A stretch of DNA of 64,000 nt from Pisaster brevispinus (lineage: Eukaryota; Echinodermata; Asteroidea; Forcipulatida; Asteriidae): assembly GCA_023634235.1 (NCBI GenBank), contig JAMKCF010000023.1, positions 3,757,001-3,821,000 on the forward strand, given 5' to 3'. Positions 14,801 through 26,800 of this stretch are shown in pieces (the stretch's first letter is position 1; each line of letters begins with the position of its first letter). The translations under genes and the position numbers were made by a program. The notes beneath the pieces are model-generated. The model searched no databases, had not been told where the DNA came from, and saw only the letters and a list, made by a program, of their open reading frames with translations.

Positions 14801-17800
14801 TATTATTATTACTATTACCATTAGTAATGAGCATCTCCTTCAACGTTTATCTTCTCGCTATGGAATTACAGGAACTGCCCTTAACTGGTTCTCTTCTTAT
14901 CTTATCCCACCATGTTCTCATCAATAATGCTAGATCCGATCGTCATCATCTCTTGTGTGGTGTTCCTCAAGGTTCTGTAGATGGGCCTCTTGAATTTATA
15001 TTGTTCAGTGCACCCTTACAAGACCTCATTGCTGCCCATGGTATTTCTAGTGTTGCTTATGCTGACGATACCCAACTTTATGTTACATTTGACCCTGCTG
15101 ATCGCGCTTCTGCCATTGGTAAAGTTGAATCATGCATTCAAGATGTCAAATCTTGGGCTCTGTCCAACAAACTCGCTCTGAATGACTCCAAAACTGAGAT
15201 CTTATTTTTAAGATCTCGTTTCACAAAAAAGGTTTCTCCGCCAAACTTACATATTGCCCAGTCTGTTATTAAACCATCTGAATTTGCCCGCAACCTCGGT
15301 GTAATTATGGATTCTTCATTGTGCATGAGTAGACATGTTGATAATGTTTGCAAAGCAGCTCTCATGGCTATCAGAAAAATAGCACAGATTCGCCGCTACC
15401 TGGATGAAGCTACTACTCTTCGTCTTGTTCACGCTTTCGTCACAACTAGACTTGATTCCGGCAATTCTCTTCTGTATGGACTCCCTGATAAAGATCTTGC
15501 TAAAATTCAACGTGTACAAAACATTGCCGCTCGCCTCGTTTCTTGCTTGCCTCGTTCTCACCATATTACACCAGTACTAATGAAATTGCATTGGCTCCCA
15601 GTTAAGTTTCGTACAATTTATAAAATTCTTTTGTTAACTTTCAAAGCTCAAACATGTCAATCTCCTGCTTATTTATCTGAACTTGTTCACCATTATTCCC
15701 CTACTCGGACTTTACGTTCATCTCAACAGTCATTGCTTTCATCTACAAGAGCTTCTTCTATTTTTTATGGCCACAGATCATTTTCTTACGCCGCACCATT
15801 TCTTTGGAATGGTCTTCCTGTGCATATTCGCCAGGCTAGTTCTTTACACTGTTTTAAGTCTCTGTTAAAAACACATTTGTTTGAAGCTGCTTATTTGTAA
15901 TCTGCTTATTTGTAATTGTTTCTTTCACTCTTTGTATATTTTATTGTTCTCTTTATGCGCTTAGAGGCTTATGCATTAGGCGCTTTACAAATGTCTTTAT
16001 TATTAGCAGTTCCGAACTTCAGTCGGAACAGCTATTGTAATCGTCGAGATTTTTATTAGCTGTTCCGAACTTCAGGCGGAACAGCTATTGTAATCGTCGA
16101 GATTTTTTTATATTTTTATTATTATTATTATTATTATTATTCTTTCTTTCCTCAAAATCGTATTGACTTAACACTTGACTTTTCAAATTGTCATATGTCA
16201 AATTAGAATTATCAGACAGAGACAAATCATATACCATATTAAAGCTTATGGCCTAACTAAATTTTCAGAATTATTTAGATTAACATTCTTAATTAATTAT
16301 TCATGTGACAGCCGTATGAATATTTAATTAGGCAATATTGTTCGAATCATATCTCAAGAATTAAACATCTGATCCCAATTTTCTTTTCGGTTATGGACTT
16401 GTGTTGTATTGTAGATGTTCATTCTGGCCTAACATTCTCCGTCATGTCATCATGACGTCATTTGTTGGCGCGTTTTTGTTCTGTGTACAAAACACAAGGC
16501 GCTGAAAGTGCAAATGTTTTGACAGTCAAAAACACGATATTTTCAATTAAAATTACGAATAAGTTTCCTAAATTATATAAACTGTTTTGAAAAGTTAATT
16601 GCTTTTAATAAGAGTCATTAAAACTAATCAAAGTAGAACAATTTCCACGATAATTAACGATTCAGTGACAAATCGGACACCAATGGCTAGCCATATTATT
16701 GAGTCTTGGAGACAAGGTTCCGTTCATAAAAATGTAGTCAGGATGCCCTGCGACACAGAGAAAAATGCACGCGAAATGCCGTAACGAAATAGCCGACTTC
16801 TGGGTACCAGTCGCTGCACATTATGTATACAAAAAGATCGATCTATAGCGTATTGAAACGTTGGCTTGTGCATGGATATGTGTACATGTACGTCGTGATT
16901 CTGTTGCCCGGGCGCTCGACGATTTAGAACATAAGCTTAACTCTAATTTAATGTAAATGTTTATAAAAATTCTTAATTGATTCATTTGAATATTTAAGTA
17001 GTTAATCTTTGCAGCACCATATCTCAAGAAGTACACTGCCGATTTTCAAACTTTTTTTCAGTTATAGACTCCTTGGGCATTTGTAATTATCTTTGGGTAA
17101 CCGTGACCCCATGTTGACTTATACTTCGGGGTCAACCGAAAGTGGGACCATATCTAAAGAACTACACAACCGATTTTCAATTTTTTTTCAGTCATAGACT
17201 CCATGGGCATTGGAGATTTGCCTTGGGAAACTGTGACCCCATGTTGACCTTTACTTCGGGGTCAACCGGAAGTGGGACCATATCTCAAGAACTACACAAC
17301 AGATTTTCAAACTTTTTTCAGTTCTAGACTCTTTGGGCATTGGTATTAACCTTGGGAAATCGTGACCCCGTGTTGACCTTTACTTTGGGGTCAACCGGAA
17401 GTGGGACCATATCTAAAGAACTACACAACCGATTTTCAAACTTTTTTCAATTATAGACTCTTTGGGCATTGGATATAAGCCTTGGGAAATCGTGACCCCG
17501 TGTTGACCTTTACTTTGGGGTCAACCGGACGTGGATCCATATCTCAAGAACTACACAACCGATTTTCAAACTTTTTTCAATTATAGACTCCATGGGCATT
17601 GGAGATTCGCCTAGGGAAATCGTGACCCCGTGTTGACCTTTACTAGAGGTCAACCGGAAGTGGGACCATATCTCAAGAACTACACAACCGATTTTCAAAC
17701 TTTTTTCAATTATAGACTCTTTGGGCATTGGATATTAGCTTTGGGAAACCGTGACCCCGTGTTGCCCTTTACTTTGGGGTCAACCGGAAGTGGGACCGTA

Positions 17801-20800
17801 TCTAAAGAACTACACAACCGATTTTCAAACTTTTTTCAATTATAGACTCCATGGGCAATGGAGATTTGCCTTGAGAAATCGTGACCCCATGTTGACCTTT
17901 ACTTTGGGGTCAACCGGAAGTGGGACCATATCTTAAGAACTACACAACCGATTTTCAAACTTTTTTCAATTATAGACTCCATGGGCATTGGAGATTTGCC
18001 CTGAGAAATCGTGACCCCATGTTGACCTTTAGTTCGGGGTCAGCCGGAAGTGCGACCATATCTCAAGAACTACACAACCGATTTTCAAACTTTTTATAAT
18101 TATAGACACCATGGGCATTGGAGATTTACCTTGGGAAATCGTGACCCCATGTTGACCTTTACTTCTGGGTCAACCGGAAGTGGGACCAAATCTCAAGAAC
18201 TACACAACCGATTTTCCAACTTTTGATAGTTATAGACTCCTTGGGCATTCAAAATCGAGCTTGAGTTACCGTCACTTAGTATTGACCTTTACTTCCGGGT
18301 CAACCGGAAGTGGGACCATATCTCAAGAACTACACAACCGATTTTGGAACTTGGGTTAAATTTAATCAAAATAATGACCATTACGCCATGACGTTGACCT
18401 AATTTCTGGTTTTAAAGCTCCTTTCGATTCAGTATCACATACAAGACCAGGTAATCACATGTCATAAAATCATAATGTGTGTCTTTTATTTTAGCATAGA
18501 AAACTTTTATTTACAAAACATTCTGGAACAGCTTTGTGATTGTTGACAATCACTATCTCTAGTTTTTTTTTATTATTATTATTATTATTATTGTTCTTTC
18601 TTTCCTCAAAATCGTATTGACTTAACACTTGACTTTTCAAATTGTCATATGTCAAATTAGAATTATCAGACAAAGACAAATCATATACCATATTAAAGCT
18701 TATGGCCTAACTTAATTTTCAGATTTATTTAGATTAACATTCTTAATTAATTATTCACGTGACAGCCGTATGAATATTTAATTAGGCAATATTGTTCGAA
18801 TCATATCTCAAGAATTAAACATCCGATCCCAATTTTCTTTTCGGTTATGGACTTGTCTTGTGTTATAGATGCTGTTTCCGGCCTAAAATGTTCAGTCACG
18901 TCATCATGACGTCATACCTTTGCGCGTTTTTGTTCTGTGTACAAAACACATGGCGCTGAAAGTGCAAATGTTTTGACAGTCAAAAACACGATATTTTCAA
19001 TTAAAATTACGAATTAGTTTCCTAAATTATATAAACTGTTTGGAAAAGTTAATAAGAGATGTTCCTGGTCATTAAAACTAGTCTAAGTAGAAAAATTTCC
19101 ACGATAATTAACGATTCAGTGACAAATCGGACACCAATGGCTAGCCATATTATTAAAGGTTCCGTTCATCAAAATGTAGTCAGGATGCCCTGCGACACAG
19201 AGAAAAATGCACGCGAAATGCCGTAACGAAATAGCCGACTTCTGGGTACCAGTCGCTGCACAGTTTTAATACAAAAAGATCGATCTATAGCGTATTGAAA
19301 CGGTGGCTTGTGCATGGATATGTGTACACGTACGTCGTGATTCTGTTGCCCGGGGCGCTCGACGATTTAGAACTTAAGCTTAACTCTAATTTAATGTAAA
19401 TGTTTATAAAAATTCTTAATTGACTCATTTGAATATTTAACTAGTTAATCTTTGCAGCACCATATCTCAAGAAGTACACTGACGATTTTCAAACTTTTTT
19501 CAGTTATAGACTCCTTGGGCATTGGAGATTAGCCTTGAGTAACCGTGACCCCATGTTGACCTTTACTTCGGGGTCAACCGGAAGTGGGACCATATCTAAA
19601 GAACTACACAACCAATTTTCTAACTTTTTTCAGTTATAGACTCCTTGGGCATTGGAGATTAGCCTTGAGTAACCGTGACCCCATGTTGACCTTTACTTCG
19701 GGGTCAACCGGAAGTGGGACCATATCTAAAGAACTACACAACCGATTTTCAAACTTTTTTCAATTATAGACTCTTTGGGCATTGGATATTAGCTTTGGGA
19801 AATCGTGACCCCGTGTTGACCTTTACTTTGGGGTCAACCGGAAGTGGGACCATATCTAAAGAACTACACAACCGATTTTCAAACTTTTTCAATTATAGAC
19901 TCTTTGGGCATTGAATATAAGCCTTGGGAAATCGTGACCCCGTGTTGACCTTTACTTTGGGGTGAACCGGAAGTGGGACCATATCTCAAGAACTAAACAA
20001 CCGATTTTCAAACTTTTTTCAATTATAGACTCAATGGGCATTGGAGATTCGCCTAGGGAAATCGTGACCCCGTGTTGACCTTTACTAGAGGTCAACCGGA
20101 AGTGGGACCATATCTCAAGAAGTACACAACCGATTTTCAAACTTTTTTCAATTATAGACTCTTTGGGCATTGGATATTAGCTTTGGGAAATAGTGACCCC
20201 GTGTTGACCTTTACTTTGGGGTCAACCGGAAGTGGGACCGTATCTAAAGAACTACACAACCGATTTTCAAACTTTTTTCAATTATAGTTTCCATGGGCAA
20301 TGGAGATTTGCCTTGAGAAATCGTGACCCCATGTTGACCTTTACTTTGGGGTCAACCGGAAGTGGGACCATATCTTAAAAACTACACAACCGATTTTCAA
20401 ACTTTTTTCAATTATAGACTCCATGGGCATTGGAGATTTGCCTTGAGAAATCGTGACCCCATGTTGACCTTTACTTCGGGGTCAACCGGAAGTGCGACCA
20501 TATCTCAAGAACTACACAACCGATTTTCTAACTTTTTATAATTATAGACACCATGGGCATTGTAGATTTACCTTGGGAAATCGTGACCCCATGTTGACCT
20601 TTACTTCTGGGTCAACCGGAAGTGGGACCATATCTCAAGAACTCCACAACCGATTTTCCAACTTTTTTCAGTTATAGACTCCATGGGCATTCAAAATCGA
20701 GCTTGACTTACCGTGACCCAGTATTGACCTTTACTTCCGGGTCAACCGGAAGTGGGACCATATCTCAAGAACTACACAACCGATTTTTGAACTTGGGTTA

Positions 20801-23800
20801 AATTTAATCAAAATAATGACCATTACGCCATGTTGACCTAATTTCTGGTTTTAAAGCTCCTTTCGATTCAGTATCACATACAAGACCAGGTAAGCACATG
20901 TCATAAAATCATAATGTGTGTCTTTTATTTTAGCAAAGAAAACTTTTATTTACAAAACATTCCGGAACAGCTTTGTGATTGTTGACAATCACTATCTCTA
21001 GTTATTATTATTATTACCATTACAATACCTTGTTATCATAGATGTAGTTTGCATTCTGTGAATAAAAACAAACAACCCAAATAAGACACATCTTTGATTC
21101 AATGTACTCACCTCTTGTATGTCTCCGGTTCCACTTTTCTTGTCTTTCTCTTTCTTGACTTCCACAGACTTTCCATAATAAAATTCTTGCACTTTCAGCT
21201 CATAGTTTTGGGTTTCTTCTTTTAAGCATTCCATACCAGGCAAGGGTTTCACTGGAGGACAAGGAGGGCCAGACATTTCTGCGGGAGGACAAGTAGGGTC
21301 AGAGGTTGCAGAAGGAGGACAAGAAGGGTCAGAGACTGCAGGAACATTACCACAAGCGGCTTTTTCTACCTCTCGGCTTGCAGGGTTTTCTAGGTCTGAT
21401 GGATTACGTCCATGAAGAAAGGCAAGCGTTGAGGCAGTTTTCCATTCCATCACTGTTTTACCCACAACATCAAGTAAAGATATATCTTTCATCGTATTTT
21501 GATGGGTCTTCTTAGACTTCTTCTTTGTTTTCTTTTTCGACTCTCCTTGGGTCATCTTGAGAGAGCTTTCTGCCTGGTAACTTGGACTTGCTGACTGGAC
21601 ATCAACCATCATTGAATCCTCAGGGTTCTGGATCTGCTGGGTGTGGGATTCGCTATCTTTGACTATCACCTTCCTGGTTCCTTTAGTGATTTCAGATCTA
21701 TCTTTCCAATTATCCTTACTAGACTCTTCAATGAGATTTACAATTGTTCTTGGTTCGTCTTGAGATGTATGAGAACCGCTAATCTCCTCCAGTTCTTGGA
21801 GTCTTTCTCTCCTCCTGGTACCGGCAAAGGTCATACTAGAGAGGTCATCAGCAAGGAGACCAATTGCTTCCTCCTTGAGAGGTTGATCTATCTTACTCTT
21901 TCCTAATGTATTAATGTCTTCTGATTGGATTCTTTCTGTAAGAAGCACATGATCCTTGGCAATGAGAGTGGCAACTTTAGAATCTGTCTCCATTTCCTCT
22001 GTGAGAAGTTTGATCTCCAGTGGTCTGAAAGGAAGAAAACGAGACAGTAAAAAGGCTGGTATATCATGAAATGTCTTGTACATCATGAAATGTCTTGTAT
22101 ATCATGAAATGGCTTGTACATCATAAAGTGGCTTGTACATCATGATATGGCTTGTACATAATGAAATGGCTTGTTCATCATGAAATGGCTTGTACATAAA
22201 AAATGGCTTGTACATCATAAATAATGGCTTGTGCATCATGAAATGGCTTGTATTCATGAAATGCTTGTATATCATGAAATAGTTGCAGGTTCAAGTCCAC
22301 TCTAGTAAATTTTGTTTTGTTCAACCCGAAGTTATTTACCTTGTGGTTTAATACTTGATATAAAAAACATTGAAATACACATGAAAACATGTGCACTGAA
22401 AACTATGTGTATACAAAAACGGGCAAGAACTTGTTTAAGATAAGACAGTTGATTGGTTGTCTGCTCAGAACTATAAGGTCATTCATAGCAATTTCATATT
22501 CCTAATGATCAAAAGGTCATTAAATGAAAAATACGTATAAATAGGAAAAACAAAAAATCTAAATCAACAAATGAATGTTTTACTTAGAAAATTAATGTTT
22601 CTGTTTGCAAAACAAATGCTTTGAAGACCACTCTTGATTAATAAACCCAATTTACCAGGAGCTCAAAAATATGCAAAAGCAATTTTTACAAAACCCATAC
22701 AAATTGCACTAATGACCTTATAGATCTGAGCAGACGAGGTTACCTTTCTGTAAACACTTATTATAAATCATACATTTGATTGAACTAAATTTTACAATGC
22801 TTTGTATAAAAGAAAATACTTTGTAATAAGAAAAGCTCATAGTTTATCCTGATCAAGCGAGGGCGTCCTGGTTCATGCAAAACTAAATGTATTTGTAAAA
22901 GTGTCTTTTGGAGATCTCACCCTTCCAAGTCTCTTGCCCATAGCGGTGAATCGGATAACTGAGCTTCGTAGAACTTGGATGCTTTGTAGCAAAACTGTCT
23001 GCAGAAATTCTGACGGGATTAAAGCAGAAATTTATGGGTTAAATAAAGGATTAAGGATTTCTTGCACAAAAAACATAGGTCTGTATAGTTGGATTTTCTT
23101 TGAGAACAAATTGTGAATAAAGAAACTTCGATCAAATCAAATCATGATTTGAAACCATTTATTAAACTTTCAATGATAACAAATATTCCTTTACTTGAAA
23201 AAGTGTTCATGAACTATTAGTATAATTATTATTATTATATATTTCTGGTAATGAAACCAAGGATGCCTCATAAATGAACTTAACCACTATAGCTTGCAAG
23301 CCTGAGGAAGCCTGTAAACAAGGGCGCTTGCTATGTGAACCAGAAACACAGGGTTTAACCTCTACTCTTCCACGACAAGTGTTTTGGTTCATTTATGTGC
23401 ACTACCAATCCTACTACACGAGACCTAGGACTTAATGTCCCATCTGAAGGACAAACAGTTATGGTTACTTGGTATTACTCAAGAGCACAAGTGTCAAGAC
23501 CGGGATTCGAACCCATACTCTGCTGATCAGAAACACCAGAGTTTAAGTCCGGTGCTCTTAACCATTTGACCAAGACACGCTACAACTGTTTGTGGCATGA
23601 ACTTTTACTTCTAAGACATATGATGCTATACTATTTTACCTTCCTCTCTGTAATGTCGTACACTTGATTTGTTTTCCTGCTGATGTGATATTTCTGTTTC
23701 GGGACATTAGGAAGTGACCTCTGACATAGAGGGTAACCACACTGTTTCAGAATTGACCTTTCTTCCACTACGTCTTTATAGTGTTGTGCTACTATAAACT

Positions 23801-26800
23801 TGGCCTGAAAAAAAAGTAGAAACAAAGAGGATATTGGTTATAACTTCAAAGTAACTCTACATTTTTTATGTATAGTTACATGTACATCAATAAGTTAAAG
23901 TTGCCTGCCATCAGGCTAAAAACTGACTGAAAAATTGGTTATTGATGAAAATTAATTGTGAAATGTCATACTGTGGATTCCATTAGTCCAATTTATTTTG
24001 AAATAAATGTTCGTCCCCTCACAAATTGTGCCACCCCATACAATTAATGAAGGGTACCGTCTGTTTGTTAGCCTTTACAATTTAATCAGGGCTCACCCTT
24101 AACACTAGCCGAAATGATTGACCTGACCGACTGAATTGAGTGACCTAACTGTCCTGACTGACTGACTAGACCGATCTGACTGACTGGCCTGACTGACTGG
24201 CCTGACTGACTGGCCCGACTGACTAACCTGACCTGACTGACCTGACTTGACGGACTTGACTGACTTGACTGACTTGACTGACTTGACTGACCTGACTGAC
24301 CCGACTGACCTGACCTTAATTTAAAGTATCTTGCTCAAGGACACAAGTAGCGTGACTGGCCAGGCAGGGATTTGAACCCACACTTTGTGAACGACAGAAA
24401 ATGAATACAGTGCACTAGACCTGTAGACCACTCAACCACAATGCTCCAGGATGTTTGTGTTGTGTTGTCATATAGCCTTTGAGAGACTCTAGAGTAAACT
24501 TTCACATTAATGTCTCGGTCATTTTGGCTGATGGTCAAGCAGATTGCAAAATACTTTTTAGCTGTTTCGCAGCAAAGCGCAGCGAAACAGCTCTTGTTTT
24601 CGTTAAAGTTTTTTTTTTTTTTTTTTTTTTTTTAATTTGTATTTTTTAGACAATTCGTTCTTAGCGGCTTTTTGCATAGTTCCTAAAGAGCAATTGCAAT
24701 GCAACTTTCAGGGATGAAAGGCATTGGTGCAATAATGATCCTAAAACAATGATGTCATGATGACGTCATCACCTGTCACGTGACGTCATTTTAAAAGTTT
24801 TCTATTTTAAATATTTGAAAATCCGTAACAAATCAGCCACAAGAGACCGTAGGTTTCTGTTTGTGGGATTGTATAGGGATAAGTTAGGTCTTCATTTTAT
24901 TCAGTGTGCGTGACCTCACATGACCTCTACTTCCGGACGAAACCGGAAGTGCCTCGTAATTCAAAAGTGCTAAATGTTATGAAAATGCTTTCAACGATGT
25001 TAGTGTCTGGCAAGAGTGTGCATTTAAAAAAAAATACCGATGACGTCACGATACACAAGAGCGCCCTCTAGTGTCAGGTTGAAAACAGTTAAAAATGGAC
25101 TTTTAGAAGATGTATGTGGTGAAGTTCTGTGTAATCACTTCAAAATTTACACACATGTTAAACATGAGGCAGCCATTATATGTGTGAAGTTTCAGATCGA
25201 TGACGTCATCGGGGGTCACGTGACGTGGCATTAAAGGTGCACTTTTTGAAGTCGTATATCTTCCGAAGTATAAGTGCTATCATGTTGAAACTTGGTAGGT
25301 TGTTAGATATTGGCAAGTTCTTGTAAATTCAGAAATGACGTCATGATGACGTCATCACATGATTTTTTATGATTTTTTTCATTTTTTGCACCTTTAAGTC
25401 ATAAATTGCTAACAAAACGTGGTATAATCCAAATTCTTTTTTAAACAGGCTTGATACGTCATAACTGCTTTGAATAAAAAACCTTTCATATTCAGTTGAT
25501 TAATTTCAAAAAGTTAAGGCGAAACAGCTCGGCATTTGTGCACAAATGCAATATGTCTAGTTTCATCTTAAAATTGTTGTTCACTATGTGTAAGAAAAAG
25601 TTGTGATTGTGTACACTTTTACTTTTCTTGAAGATGGAGAAAGATAGAGGTGTTTCATTGGATACAACGGAATCTGCCCGAGACGATTCATTCAATAGAC
25701 CCCTTGCATTGGCCACCATAGTTGATGAAACGAAAGGCTATCATTGGCTGAGAGTTGCGCGCAGCGCTTACATGCCTGCACGTTTCCATTGTTTGTCATC
25801 AAAGATGGCGGCCACTGACCTCATGTGCAATCCATCTATTACATCCCAATGCCTGTGGGTTATGACACTGAGAGGAGAGGGTCACAGGGCATGGTAAGAA
25901 TAAGTGGGTGTAGGGGTTTATTGTAAACATTTTCCAGTGAGTTGACCACCCATTTGAAACAGCAAAGTGGCGCAACTGTACTCAGTAGTGTACATGTACA
26001 TGTGTGTACTGTATAGATGAATTCACTACATGACGTCATATTACAGGCTAGTGTGGCAGGAGATTCTGTTCCCCCGGAGATTTTGTCCCCACATATGGCG
26101 AACTGTGTACAAACTTCTTCTGATAGCGCCCTCTTTTGAATCAACCACCTCCAGCCCATGTTAATTTCCCATGTGGGGGAAAGATTTCCCTATGTTACCG
26201 GCATAGTTCATCTATCATTAAAGACCACATTGGATGATATTGAATGGTCAGACAGTAAGAGGAAAATCTGAAAAAATCTATTTTTCATTACAAGGTACTG
26301 AGCTGTCTCATAAGCCACTGATACGTTGGGATAGTGACGCTAAGAAAACAAACCCTGATATCCTGGTGTTATCACAAGAGGGGGGTATATCGATGTTCAG
26401 CCCGTCAATGGTGTGCGGACTGAGCACACCACCATCCTCTCATTTACTTATTAATGTTTTGTTATTAACATCAGACTTACACAATCCACAAGGAAATCCT
26501 CTGTAATTGGATTATCAAGAAGTCTCTCTACAATCTGCAAAGCCTTGCTGTCAATCTCTAGCCGCATCTGAACTTGCTCTTCCAGCATAGCTCTCCTGTT
26601 AAGGAAAATAAAGAACATTGAAATAATATAAATTATCCAGCTGTAATATTTGGCTCATGTATACAGCTCAGGCCGGTGAGCGGACCAATGAAAACAAAGA
26701 GGCAGGAAAAATACATCCATGTAAGAACGATAATGGGAGTGGAGCTCCGCCATGCTAAAACTCTTGATAGATGTTCTAAAAACTAGCGTTCAATCGGAAT

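Noticed and set aside
17142..20677. Many open frames of 61-72 codons on both strands repeating ...[15 protein letters not shown]...
   Set aside because: They are translations of the 130-bp tandem repeat; the unit is not a multiple of three and no frame is continuous.
22178..22396. 72-codon minus frame in RPAP2 intron 4
   Set aside because: Largely translation of the 19-bp minisatellite.
23207..23392. Cys-containing minus frame ([17 protein letters not shown]) considered as the missing RPAP2 zinc exon
   Set aside because: Spacing and flanking splice sites do not fit; the true exon is 22921-23009.
24763..24784. GTCACGTGAC and TGACGTCA as a regulatory cluster for RPAP2
   Set aside because: They belong to the transposon consensus and lie in an intron with no promoter evidence.
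25607..25897. 96-codon plus frame between Helentron copy A and RPAP2 exon 2
   Set aside because: No recognisable domain and no splice or promoter support beyond a YY1-like motif.
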